This document shows, one piece after another, positions 17,623-27,076 of a stretch of 58,250 bases of DNA (positions are counted from its first letter, which is position 1; every line of letters starts with the position of its first letter). Source of the stretch: an uncultured Gammaproteobacteria bacterium. Its GTDB lineage: Bacteria > Pseudomonadota > Gammaproteobacteria > Arenicellales > JAANXG01. Made by a program: the position numbers and the translations under genes. The notes beneath the pieces are model-generated. The model saw only the letters and a program-made list of their open reading frames with translations. It did no database searches and was not told the origin of the DNA. The DNA lies in contig CAMYMN010000019.1 in assembly GCA_947259395.1 (NCBI GenBank), forward strand, positions 2,501 through 60,750. Reading direction: 5' to 3'.

Positions 17623-18283
17623 TCAAGGCAGGCTCACGGTGTCGCTGGCATCCACCGGTCCAGTCTCGTCGCTGGTCGCGGTCGCGGTATTCGTCACCTG
17701 GCCGGCGGTGATATTCGCCGCCGTGATCGTGTAGCTACCGGTACAAGTCTCCGTTGCACCCGCCGGCAGTGATCCCATTGGATTACCGCTGGGGCAGCTG
17801 ATGCCGGAAACCAGCGGATCGGTCACACCAACGCCGCACTTCCACCTTGCTGCCGGTAAGATTTCCCGAGTAACTGGTCGCCAATCCGGAGCAAACGAAA
17901 CGTTCCGGGCCGATAGGCGCCGAAAGATTGTTCTGGAAGATCCCCGCTTGGGTGAAGAAGTTGACGACACATCCGCTGCCGAATGAGCACCGCTCTTCAT
18001 AACTGAGCACGTTACCCGAGACTCTGACGATGATCGAACAGTTGGAGTCCGTCGAGCTTACAATAGCCGAACCGTCCGCATTGACGAGGACATTGGAGGT
18101 GTGGGTGAAATCATTGGCCGCATCACCGACGGTGATCGCGACATTAGAGATCAGTTGCCATTCGCCGGTGTTCGTGGTGGGCCCCTGGGTTCCTAAATTA
18201 GCACCGCCGCCACCACTGCTGACGCTGTCGCCCCCGCATGCAACCACCAGCGCCGCCAATATTAAGATCGAAATTGTTTTCAT
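17623..18283 (-). pseudogene. Lipoprotein gene with a frameshifted DUF11-like C-terminal fragment
   Basis: The frame starting at 18283 encodes a 166-residue lipoprotein: signal plus lipobox LVVACGGD, a glycine/serine linker, and an unknown beta-rich domain containing two cysteine pairs. Its last roughly 20 residues are out of character. In the neighbouring frame, at about 17623–17835, a clear DUF11-type segment continues (TDPLVSGISCPSGNP…TGSYTITAANI…VTNTATATS) and ends at a stop. Both frames overlap near 17835–17845, suggesting a single-base frameshift between two parts of one ancestral surface protein, or a sequencing error. If no shift is real, only the lipoprotein 17783–18283 is expressed. 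Confidence 0.6.
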
Positions 18284-18695
18284 GACTAAAAGTTATTTGT
18301 ATCGCCGTGTTCTACTGCGCTGACCGGTGACGCAGAAACCGGCGGCATAAACGCATCCCATGTTCCTAACTACGCGTCCAATGAATCACGAATCATACGG
18401 CAACGGCCCAGCGCCCGCTAGCCGTTCATCTACCAGCAGTTCCGGAAAGCCAAATCCCGGTAGATTGTTAGTTTAGTACCCCAGAGCAACACTGTTAACA
18501 ATTTAGCACGTATATCGACATTGTAGACCGATGGATTTCGGGTCAACCCGCAACTCGTGTTTGTACCGCCCCATTTCGCCGCCAACGACCGCACATTGGA
18601 TAAGCCTTCCAACCATCACCGTTTCGCGCGCCGGCCGACCGCGAGTTTGTACACGGCCGTGGGAAACCGGGCGGGCTTTGTTTATAGTGCCACCC
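18284..18695. other. Divergent intergenic region, nothing recognised
   Basis: About 410 bp between the minus-strand lipoprotein gene and the plus-strand cobalamin-type binding protein gene. It should hold promoters for both. I looked for a B12-box/cobalamin riboswitch ahead of 18696 and see none. Extending the downstream frame back to 18531 gives a proline/arginine-rich stretch unlike coding sequence. Confidence 0.5.
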
Positions 18696-19481
18696 ATGCG
18701 CGTTGTTGCCTTAACCTGCTCCAACACCGAAATAGTGTGCGCGCTGGGATGCGCCGATTGCCTCGTGGGCGTCGACGATCATTCCGACTTCCCTGCGGAC
18801 GTCGTCGGCCGCCTGCCCAAGGTGGGCCCCGATTTGGGCATAGACATCGGCAAAGTCGCGGCGCTCAAACCGGACCTGGTGCTCGCATCGTTGACCGTAC
18901 CTGGCCACGAGCAGATCGTTGCCGCGTTGGAACAATCGGACCTGAACTACTTTGCGCCCGAGCCAGTATCATTGAAAGACGTCTACCGGGATATTCGGGA
19001 CATCGCCGCGCTGCTAGGGGTGCCCCAACGTGGGCAGAAAATCGTCGACCACATGCGGACACACATCCAAAAATCAGCCGGGAGCGTCCGCCGGCCGGCA
19101 TTACTGGTGCAATGGTGGCCCAAACCGGTGATCGCACCAGGTAGATTGAGTTGGGTCAATGACCTTCTACAGGCGGCCGGCGCATGCAATCCGCTCGCCG
19201 ATCGCGCCGTCAAGAGCTCGCCGTTGAGCGACGAAGAGGTGGCGGCGATCAACGCCGACGCCATGATCCTTTCCTGGTGCGGCGTAAAGCCAAATAAATA
19301 TCGGCCCGATGTGATTTACCGAAGGCAGGCCTGGCAACACTTGGATCTAGTAAAGAACAAACGCGTGTATTGCGTTCCGGAAGCGTATCTCGGTCGCCCG
19401 TCCCCAAGATTGCTCGACGGTTATCTATTGCTGCGCAGTATCATCGCCGAACTCCAGCAGCACACATTGCCCGACCGATGA
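18696..19481 (+). CDS. BtuF/FepB-type periplasmic-binding-fold protein, apparently cytoplasmic (cobalamin-binding family)
   Basis: 261 residues from the ATG at 18696, where the family match begins (MRVVALTCSNTEIVCALG). The TroA/BtuF-like fold is recognisable from LVGVDDHSDFP, LKPDLVLAS and the C-terminal IYRRQAWQHLDLVKNKRVYCVP. No signal peptide or lipobox precedes it, unlike transporter BtuF, so it may act in the cytoplasm. It overlaps the downstream hydrolase by ATGA, implying translational coupling. The AdoCbl-dependent icmF lies nearby, which fits a cobalamin link, but the ligand is not proven. Confidence 0.8.
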   Translation: MRVVALTCSNTEIVCALGCADCLVGVDDHSDFPADVVGRLPKVGPDLGIDIGKVAALKPDLVLASLTVPGHEQIVAALEQSDLNYFAPEPVSLKDVYRDIRDIAALLGVPQRGQKIVDHMRTHIQKSAGSVRRPALLVQWWPKPVIAPGRLSWVNDLLQAAGACNPLADRAVKSSPLSDEEVAAINADAMILSWCGVKPNKYRPDVIYRRQAWQHLDLVKNKRVYCVPEAYLGRPSPRLLDGYLLLRSIIAELQQHTLPDR

Positions 19482-20263
19482 CTTTTTTGTACGCCGGAGG
19501 AGAAAAGCTCGAGTGCCAAAGGATGGGTCCGGCGCCGGAGCAAGCGCCAACGCTGGTGTGGTTACATGAGGCATTGGGGTGTGCCGCGATGTGGAAGGAA
19601 TTACCCACCGAACTTTCCTCGCGCACCGGTTGCGGCTCTCTCAACTACAGCCGCCACGGCCATGGCCGGTCACAGTCAACGACAAAGATCCGGGATGTCG
19701 GTTACCTGCATCATGAGGCGTGGATCGTATTGCCGGAGGTGCTGCGCAGTGCTGGAGTGCATGACGCAGTGCTCGTCGGTCACAGCGACGGCGCTTCCAT
19801 CGCCTTGCTCTACGCCAGTCAACGGCCACCAGGCCTGCTGGGCATGGTGCTCGAAGCGCCGCATGTGTTTGTCGAAGACATCACCCTTGAAGGCATTCGT
19901 CAAGCCCAAGCGGTGTTCGAAAGTAAAGCCCAACGGGACCGACTGCGACGTTATCACGGCAGCAACACTGAAAGCGTGTTGCGCGCCTGGCACGACACCT
20001 GGTTGCGGCAAGATTTTCGCGACTGGAACATTGAAGGTGTCCTCCCCGGTGTCGAATGCCCGACCCTCATCATACAAGGCGAGGACGACGAGTATGGCAC
20101 CATAAATCAGGTTAACGCGATCGCCGAACGAGTATCGGGACCCGTGCAAACACTGATGCTGTCCGGCTGCGGGCACATTCCCCACGCCTCGCACAAGATC
20201 GAGACCGTCAAGGCGATGGTGGGCTTTGTTTCCGAGTTTGCTAAGCCTCCCGGCCGGGATTAG
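19478..20263 (+). CDS. Alpha/beta hydrolase
   Basis: 261-residue hydrolase; the start ATG overlaps the upstream stop. The nucleophile elbow is GHSDGAS, the acid is the aspartate pair in GEDDEYGT, and the base is in GCGHIPHAS. The WLHEALGCAAMWK segment provides the oxyanion-hole region. Esterase, lactonase or C–C hydrolase functions are all possible. Coupling to the binding-fold protein suggests a shared, unknown pathway. Confidence 0.88.
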   Translation: MTFLYAGGEKLECQRMGPAPEQAPTLVWLHEALGCAAMWKELPTELSSRTGCGSLNYSRHGHGRSQSTTKIRDVGYLHHEAWIVLPEVLRSAGVHDAVLVGHSDGASIALLYASQRPPGLLGMVLEAPHVFVEDITLEGIRQAQAVFESKAQRDRLRRYHGSNTESVLRAWHDTWLRQDFRDWNIEGVLPGVECPTLIIQGEDDEYGTINQVNAIAERVSGPVQTLMLSGCGHIPHASHKIETVKAMVGFVSEFAKPPGRD

Positions 20264-20465
20264 CCCGCATTTCTGACCAGGCGCCCCTCGACTATTCTTC
20301 GCAAATAACCTGGAGACTCGTGTGTTGTCAATTCATCAAAGTGACACTGCCCAGCTTTCAGCTGGGTACCGTGAATGGTCGCGGGGTTATCTCGGCCCTG
20401 GCTGGTGCTCGCACAGCTGCACGAGTCCTGCGCCAGCATCCGGGATGCTGGTGAGAAATGCGGGC
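20263..20465. repeat. 203-bp element with 16-bp imperfect terminal inverted repeats
   Basis: GCCCGCATTTCTGACC at 20263–20278 is matched by its reverse complement with one mismatch at 20450–20465. Two smaller hairpins lie inside: CCCAGC-TTTCA-GCTGGG (20350–20366) and CCAGCATC-CGG-GATGCTGG (20433–20451). It fills the gap between two convergent genes almost exactly. It resembles non-autonomous (MITE/REP-like) intergenic elements and may also act as a terminator. Confidence 0.65.
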
Positions 20466-20466
20466 G

Positions 20467-20895
20467 CTAGCCGGAAATGTAATGCTCTAGCTGTTCAATG
20501 ACGAACTGCTGCTCGGCGATGATGGATTTGACCAGATCACCTATCGAGATAACGCCAATGACTTGGTCTTGCTCAATAATCGGTAAATGTCTGACGCGTT
20601 TATCGGTTATCAACGCCATGCATTCATCGACGGTTTGATTGAGTCGCCCGCACACCACTGGCGAAGTCATGATCTCCGCAACGGTGGTGTCGTGGGAAGC
20701 CTTGTCTTTAAGGATCACCTTGCGAGCGTAGTCGCGCTCTGAAATAATTCCGACCAGCTTGCCATTCTCGAGCACCACCAATGCGCCAATCTCTTTTTCC
20801 GCCATGTCTTTGATGGCTCGAAATACGGTTTCCTGGGGACCGATCGCCCAGATGTCCGATCCTTTTTCATCCAAAAGTTGCTTGATTGTTTTCAT
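20467..20895 (-). CDS. Tandem CBS-domain protein
   Basis: 142 residues made almost entirely of two CBS motifs (about 10–65 and 75–130), including GALVVLENGKLVGIISERDYARK and the partner RHLPIIEQDQVIGVISIGDLVK. Such stand-alone pairs bind adenine nucleotides and sense energy or redox state. Target unknown. GGGAGC precedes the ATG. Confidence 0.93.
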   Translation of the reverse strand: MKTIKQLLDEKGSDIWAIGPQETVFRAIKDMAEKEIGALVVLENGKLVGIISERDYARKVILKDKASHDTTVAEIMTSPVVCGRLNQTVDECMALITDKRVRHLPIIEQDQVIGVISIGDLVKSIIAEQQFVIEQLEHYISG

Positions 20896-20955
20896 GTTGT
20901 GCTCCCTCGTTTCAATACTTACGCAAACAACCGCATAGTGATACGGAAGTCAATA

Positions 20956-23900
20956 TTACATATTCCGGCGATACTGCCCGCCAACCGCAAACAGCGCCTG
21001 GGTGATCTGCCCCAGCGAACAGTAGCGCACCGCGTCCATGAGTTCGGTGAACACATTCTCGTTGTTCACTGCCGCCTGTTTTACTCGTTCTAGTGCGCGC
21101 GGCGCCTGATCCGCATGGCGCGCGTGAAACTCTTTGAGCCTTTGAATCTGACTGCGTTTTTCCTTTTCCGTAGAGCGCGCCAGCTCAATGGTCACGTCCG
21201 CCGGCGGATGCGGATTTTCGAAGGTGTTCACGCCGATAATCGGCAGACTGCCGTCGTGCTTCCGGTGCTCGTAGTGCAGGGACTCGTCCTGAATCTTGCC
21301 CCGCTGATAGCCGGTTTCCATGGCGCCCAGCACGCCGCCACGCTCGGATAAACGCTCAAACTCCATTAATACCGCCTCTTCCACCAGGTCGGTGAGCTGC
21401 TCCACAATAAACGCGCCCTGGTTGGGGTTTTCGTTCTTCGCCAAACCCCATTCATTGTTGATTATAAGCTGTATGGCCAGTGCCTGTCGTACCGAGTCTT
21501 CCGAGGGCGTGGTAATCGCCTCATCGAAGGCATTGGTGTGCAGGCTGTTGCAATTGTCATAAATCGCGATTAATGCTTGCAGCGTGGTGCGAATGTCGTT
21601 AAACGCGATTTCCTGAGCATGCAGTGAACGGCCCGATGTCTGCACGTGATATTTCAGCTTCTGACTGCGCTCGTTGGCGCCGTAGCGAAAACGCATGGCG
21701 GTGGACCAGATGCGCCGCGCGACTCGGCCCATCACTGAATACTCAGGATCCATGCCATTGGAGAAAAAGAACGACAGGTTGGGGGCGAAATCATCGATAT
21801 TCATGCCCCGCGCCAGATAGGACTCGACATACGTGAATCCATTGGCCAGCGTAAACGCCAATTGCGAAATCGGATTGGCGCCGGCCTCGGCGATGTGATA
21901 CCCGGAAATCGAAACCGAGTAGAAGTTGCGTATCTCGTTGTGTACGAAATATTCCTGGATATCGGCCATCATTCGCAGGCTGAACTCGGTGGAAAATATA
22001 CAAGTATTCTGGCCTTGGTCTTCCTTTAAGATATCGGCCTGCACGGTGCCGCGAACGTTTTCCAGCGCCCACCCCTTTATCTTTGAAATCTCGTCGTCCG
22101 TGGGTGGGCGGCCGTTCTCGTGGGATCACACAGGTTGAAACCGCCGTAGAGCACCTTGATGTCATCCAAGGTGGCGATCGATACGCCTGAATTGCCGACC
22201 TTGCCGTAGATATCCGGTCGCTCGTCCGGATCCCAGCCGTACAAGGTGACCGAATCAAAGGCAGTAGAAAGGCGCTTGGCCTTGGCATGTTGCGACAACT
22301 TCTTGAAACGAAGGTTGGTCCGCGCCGCATCGCCCTCGCCCGCAAACATACGCGTCGGGTCTTCCCCCTCCCGCTTGAAGGCGAACACGCCGGCGGTGTA
22401 AGGAAAACTTCCAGGCACGTTCTCCAACAGCAACCACCGCAACAACTCGCCGTGATCCTGATATGTGGGTAATACCACCTTCGGAATCCGGGTTCCTGAA
22501 AGGGTGGTATGAGTCAGTTGGGTGCGAATTTCCCGGTCGCGGATTTTCACAACATATTCATCGCCGGCGTAGCTCTGTTGAATCTGCGGCCACATCTGCA
22601 GCAGTTTATCAGCGCGCGGATCGAGCTGCTGTCGGCGGGCGGCAATCAACTCATCCAATTCCGAGCCATCCTGACCTGCCTCTTGCAACATCCGTTTGCT
22701 TTGTATGAGCTGTTGCCGTTCGCGCGCGATGCGCGCCTGCGTTTCGGCGGTGCTTCGATACTCGCGCACAGTCTCCGCGATCTCCGCAAGGTAGGCCTGC
22801 CGAATTGCCGGTATGATGACCGTATGACTGCTGGACACCTTGCTGGGTACATCCGGCAACACACCCTCGGCGATGTCCAGTCCGCCGTAGACAGGCATTT
22901 CTTCGATCGGTGTCGAAAACGCCTTTTGGTTGCGCTGCACCTGTTTGCCCACGTCACGCAGTGCATCGGCCCCACCCTTGCGATCGAATTTGTTGATCGC
23001 CACGATGTCCGCAAAATCAAGCATGTCGATTTTTTCAAGTTGCGTGGCGGCACCAAACTCTGGTGACATCACATACAACGCCACATCGACAAAGGGCACA
23101 ATCCCCGCATCTCCCTGCCCGATCCCCGGGGTCTCCACCACCACCAGATCTACATCCGCTAGCTTAACCGCACTGATGATGTCCGCGAGATAACCCGGCA
23201 CCTCGGACCTCGCCGACCGTGTCGCGAGTGAACGCAAATATATGTTGTCGCTGTCGATGGCGTTCATGCGAATACGGTCGCCCAACAAAGCACCGCCGGT
23301 CTTGCGCCGGGTGGGATCTATTGCCAGGATCGCGACTCTCAATTTTTGTTGTTGGTCGAGACGGAATCGCCGTATCACTTCGTCGGTCAATGACGATTTA
23401 CCGGCGCCGCCGGTCCCGGTGATTCCCAGCACCGGAATCCGCTTTTTGACTTGTCCAACAGCCTCATCAAAGCGTAATCGCTGGGCCTCACTCAGCGTCC
23501 CGTTTTCAAGCGCCGTAATCGTGCGTGCCAATGCATACCAATCGCCCCGTGTGAGCGCGTCGATATCAGGCGGCGTCGACTGGCTGGGATCGAAGTCGCA
23601 TTGCGCCAACATGTCTTCGATCATGCCCTCCAGACCCATGTGCTGCCCGTCCGTTGGCGAGTAGATCTTGGTCACACCATAAGCGTGCAATTCCAAGATC
23701 TCCGCAGGGACAATTACACCGCCACCGCCGCCAAATACCCGCACATGGTCGGCACCGTGCTCCCGCAGCGTATCTACCATGTACTTGAAATACTCAATGT
23801 GACCGCCCTGGTAGGAACTCACCGCGATCGCTTGCGCGTCTTCATGCAGCGCCGCGGTAACGATGTCGCGTACCGAACGATTGTGACCAAGGTGTATCAC

Positions 23901-24050
23901 TTCAACACCGAAGGCCTGCAGGATACGCCGCATGATGTTAATCGATGCATCGTGGCCGTCGAAAAGGCTGGCCGCGGTCACGAAGCGAATGGGGTGCTTG
24001 AGCCGGGCGTGTTTGATGGAAATCAGGGTCTCGGCTGGCGCTGAAGCCAT
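20956..24050 (-). pseudogene. icmF: Fused isobutyryl-CoA mutase IcmF, disrupted by deletion and frameshift
   Basis: IcmF interconverts isobutyryl-CoA and butyryl-CoA with adenosylcobalamin and carries its own G-protein chaperone. The 5' part (22077–24050; ATG at 24050 has GGAGG upstream) encodes the B12 domain with DGHDAS and base-off ligand H33, the MeaI-type GTPase (P-loop GTGGAGKSS near 208–216) and the start of the mutase. At 22117–22121, right after NLCDPT, the frame breaks. The matching sequence resumes one frame over as [13 protein letters not shown] and runs to 20956. About 30 residues, including the TSVSMTINGPAP barrel strand that I recall in all homologues, are missing. A TGA at 22126–22128 closes the second frame upstream. 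Natural inactivation or an assembly error are both possible. Confidence 0.85.
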
Positions 24051-24115
24051 GTGCTCGCCTCCGGTCGTTGTTCTAATGGTAACAACCATTGGTGTTATCG
24101 TATGACGATTATAGG

Positions 24116-24137
24116 TTGACGTTTACGTAAACGTCAA
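24116..24137. promoter_or_regulatory. LiuR-type operator (perfect 22-bp palindrome)
   Basis: Half-site TTGACGTTTAC followed immediately by its exact reverse complement. It lies between the divergent icmF and liuR starts (24050 and 24178), positioned to control both. The ACGTAAACGT core resembles the known LiuR motif of proteobacterial branched-chain degradation genes. Confidence 0.8.
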
Positions 24138-24177
24138 GTACTATCATTGGCACACGCGACCCAAACGACCGCAGACG

Positions 24178-24594
24178 ATGCACGCCGGCGAGCCCACCAC
24201 CTATACCATCACCGAACTCGCCAAGGAGTTCGATGTCACCACGCGCGCGATTCGTTTCTACGAAGACAAAGGACTGTTGAAGCCGGCGCGCAACGGCTTG
24301 ACTCGGGTCTACACACCGCGCGACCGGGTGCGTTTGAAACTGGTGCTGCGCGGTAAACGCATCGGCTTCTCGCTTAACGAAGTGCGTGAAATCATGGACA
24401 TGTACGACTCCGCACCGGGCGAGGTCGGTCAGTTGGATTACATGTTGGATAAACTCGCGCAACGCCGCGCGATGTTACACCGTCAACAACAAGACATTGA
24501 ATTGACGCTCAAGGAACTGAATGAAATCGAAACCCAGTGCCGGGAACGCCTGGCGACAATGCTCAAACACGCACCCCACTCCCAAGTCTCCTAG
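24178..24594 (+). CDS. liuR: MerR-family regulator of leucine/isovalerate degradation
   Basis: 138 residues with an N-terminal winged helix (YTITELAKEFDVTTRAIRFYEDKGLLKP, about 8–36) and a C-terminal dimerisation coiled coil (about 85–125). The sequence matches LiuR rather than metal-sensing MerR: no metal-binding cysteines at the C-terminal loop. It heads the operon with liuA, thiolase and liuB. It presumably binds the palindrome at 24116–24137 and regulates itself and icmF. Confidence 0.92.
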   Translation: MHAGEPTTYTITELAKEFDVTTRAIRFYEDKGLLKPARNGLTRVYTPRDRVRLKLVLRGKRIGFSLNEVREIMDMYDSAPGEVGQLDYMLDKLAQRRAMLHRQQQDIELTLKELNEIETQCRERLATMLKHAPHSQVS

Positions 24595-24619
24595 CCGCTG
24601 ACACGAATATTCACCAACC

Positions 24620-25789
24620 ATGAGCACACACTATCCAAACCTCAACTTTGACATCGGTGACACCGCAGAGATGTTACGCGAGTCAGTCTATGACTTCGCC
24701 CAAAGCGAAATCGCCCCGCGTGCGGAAACCATCGACCGTGACAACGAGTTCCCCGCCGACCTGTGGCGCAAGATGGGCGATGTCGGCTTGTTGGGAATTA
24801 CCGTCGAGGAGGACTACGGCGGCGCGGGAATGGGATATCTCGAACATGTCGTGGCGATGGAGGAAATCAGCCGCGCATCGGCGTCGGTGGGCCTGTCCTA
24901 CGGCGCGCACTCGAATCTGTGCGTGAACCAGATCCAACGCAACGGCAACGCGGACCAGAAACGGCATTACCTGCCTCGCCTTGTCAGCGGCGAACATGTT
25001 GGGGCGCTGGCCATGAGCGAACCGGGATCCGGTTCCGATGTGGTCGGCATGCGGCTGCGCGCCGATAAGAAGAGCGACCGCTACGTATTGAACGGCAACA
25101 AAATGTGGATCACCAATGGGCCGGACGCCGACGTGTTGATCGTATATGCCAAGACCGACCCCGACGCCGGCGCCAAGGGCATCACCGCGTTTCTCATTGA
25201 AAAGGGCTTCGCAGGATTTTCCACCGCGCAGAAGTTGGACAAGCTGGGTATGCGCGGATCGAACACCTGTGAGCTGGTGTTTCAAGATTGTGAAGTGCCC
25301 GCAAGCAACGTGCTCGGTGAGCTAAACAACGGCGTCCAGGTGCTCATGAGTGGCCTCGACTACGAACGCGTGGTGCTGTCGGGAGGCCCGCTGGGTATCA
25401 TGCAGGCGTGCATGGACGTGGTGGTGCCGTATGTGCACGAACGCGAGCAGTTTGATCAACCAATCGGCGAATTTCAGCTCATGCAAGGCAAGCTTGCCGA
25501 CATGTACACCACTTTGAATGCCTGCCGCGCTTATGTATACGCGGTCGCCAAGGCGTGCGATCGTGATCACACCACGCGCAAAGACGCCGCCGGGGCAATT
25601 CTATATTCCGCAGAAAAAGCCACCTGGATGGCCTTGCAGGCGATTCAGGCCCTGGGAGGCAACGGTTACATCAACGATTATCCGACCGGCCGCTTACTGC
25701 GCGACGCCAAGCTGTACGAGATCGGCGCCGGTACCAGCGAGATCCGCCGGATGTTGATCGGCCGCGAGTTGTTCAACGAGACGCGCTGA
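24620..25789 (+). CDS. liuA: Isovaleryl-CoA dehydrogenase
   Basis: FAD flavoenzyme oxidising isovaleryl-CoA to 3-methylcrotonyl-CoA in leucine degradation. The 389-residue protein has [11 protein letters not shown] and [10 protein letters not shown] acyl-CoA dehydrogenase signatures. The catalytic glutamate is at E249 in [14 protein letters not shown], the position specific to isovaleryl-CoA dehydrogenases (other family members use a C-terminal Glu). The C-terminus has [19 protein letters not shown]. It lies 25 bp after liuR. Confidence 0.95.
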   Translation: MSTHYPNLNFDIGDTAEMLRESVYDFAQSEIAPRAETIDRDNEFPADLWRKMGDVGLLGITVEEDYGGAGMGYLEHVVAMEEISRASASVGLSYGAHSNLCVNQIQRNGNADQKRHYLPRLVSGEHVGALAMSEPGSGSDVVGMRLRADKKSDRYVLNGNKMWITNGPDADVLIVYAKTDPDAGAKGITAFLIEKGFAGFSTAQKLDKLGMRGSNTCELVFQDCEVPASNVLGELNNGVQVLMSGLDYERVVLSGGPLGIMQACMDVVVPYVHEREQFDQPIGEFQLMQGKLADMYTTLNACRAYVYAVAKACDRDHTTRKDAAGAILYSAEKATWMALQAIQALGGNGYINDYPTGRLLRDAKLYEIGAGTSEIRRMLIGRELFNETR

Positions 25790-25823
25790 ATATTGTCTTA
25801 ACATTCATACAGAGCAACCATTC

Positions 25824-27011
25824 ATGACCCAGGACCCCATCGTTATTGTCGGCGCCGCCCGCACTCCCATGGGCGGTTTTCAAGGTGATCTTACCGCGTT
25901 GTCCGCCCCCCAACTTGGGGCCGCGGCCATCAATGCGGCGCTCGAGCGCGCCGGCACTGCTGCGGAACAGATCCAGGAAGTCCTCATGGGCTGCGTGCTG
26001 CCCGCCGGCCTCGGTCAGGCCCCGGCCCGCCAGGCGTCATTGGGCGCCGGCATCCCCGAACAGGCGGGCTGTACCACCATCAACAAGATGTGCGGTTCGG
26101 GCATGAAGGCCACGATGCTGGCCCACGACCTGATTACGGCCGGCAATAACGACATCATAGTCGCCGGCGGGATGGAGAGCATGACCAACGCGCCCTACTT
26201 GCTGCCCAAGGCGCGCGGCGGCTACCGCATGGGGCACGGCCAAATCGCCGATCATATGTTTCTCGATGGTTTGGAGGACGCCTACGACAAAGGCCGGCTG
26301 ATGGGAACCTACGCCGAGGACTGCGCCGAGAAATACAACTTTAGCCGCGAAGCCCAGGACGAGTTCGCGATTACCTCACTGACGCGCGCCAAACGGGCGA
26401 TCGACGACGGCACCTTCGATGGTGAGGTGGTACCCGTTATGATCTCAACTCGAAAGGGCGAACACACCGTCCCCCACGACGAACAACCCCACAAGGCGAA
26501 CATCGAAAAGATTCCGCAGCTCAAACCGGCGTTCCGCAACAATGGCACCGTGACCCCGGCCAATTCCAGTTCCATCTCCGACGGCGCGGCGGCGCTGGTG
26601 CTGACACGCCTGTCTCAAGCAGAAAAACACGGTTGGCAACCGCTCGCCCGAATTCTAGGCCACACCACCCACGCACAAGCGCCGGGTTGGTTTACCACCG
26701 CACCGGTGTTCGCGGTCAAGCAACTTTTTAAAAAGCTCGGCTGGTCGCAAAGCGATGCCGACCTGTATGAAATCAATGAAGCATTTGCAGTGGTGACCAT
26801 GGCCGCGATGCATGATCTCGACCTACCCCACGACAAAGTCAACGTGCACGGCGGGGCCTGTGCCTTGGGCCATCCTATCGGCGCGTCGGGTGCACGGATA
26901 TTGGTGACTCTTCTGTATGCTTTGGAAAAGTATGACTTGACCCGCGGCATCGCATCGCTGTGCATCGGCGGCGGAGAAGCGACGGCTATGGCCATAGAGA
27001 GAATCCGTTAG
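25824..27011 (+). CDS. Acetyl-CoA C-acetyltransferase (thiolase)
   Basis: 395-residue type II thiolase. Nucleophile C90 is in NKMCGSGMKA, the catalytic histidine is in GGACALGHPIGASG, and the second cysteine is C380 in LCIGGGEA. It would cleave acetoacetyl-CoA from the HMG-CoA lyase step of leucine degradation, or other 3-ketoacyl-CoAs. It sits between liuA and liuB in the presumed operon (34 bp and 65 bp gaps). Confidence 0.95.
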   Translation: MTQDPIVIVGAARTPMGGFQGDLTALSAPQLGAAAINAALERAGTAAEQIQEVLMGCVLPAGLGQAPARQASLGAGIPEQAGCTTINKMCGSGMKATMLAHDLITAGNNDIIVAGGMESMTNAPYLLPKARGGYRMGHGQIADHMFLDGLEDAYDKGRLMGTYAEDCAEKYNFSREAQDEFAITSLTRAKRAIDDGTFDGEVVPVMISTRKGEHTVPHDEQPHKANIEKIPQLKPAFRNNGTVTPANSSSISDGAAALVLTRLSQAEKHGWQPLARILGHTTHAQAPGWFTTAPVFAVKQLFKKLGWSQSDADLYEINEAFAVVTMAAMHDLDLPHDKVNVHGGACALGHPIGASGARILVTLLYALEKYDLTRGIASLCIGGGEATAMAIERIR

Positions 27012-27076
27012 AAATATTGGGCACTATACGGCATTCCCCCTCCATTATTTTTATTTGAAACTGCTAACCAGAACCC

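Noticed and set aside
17553-17640. Sigma-32 heat-shock promoter upstream of the Hsp20 gene
   Set aside because: A CTTGAGA-like -35 is present near 17630 but no CCCCAT-type -10 at proper spacing.
18284-18695. Possible cobalamin riboswitch upstream of the BtuF-like gene
   Set aside because: No B12-box or convincing riboswitch core could be found on the plus strand.
18531-18695. N-terminal extension of the BtuF-like protein
   Set aside because: The 55 added residues are low-similarity, rich in Arg/Pro/Thr and not a signal peptide; homology starts at the ATG at 18696.
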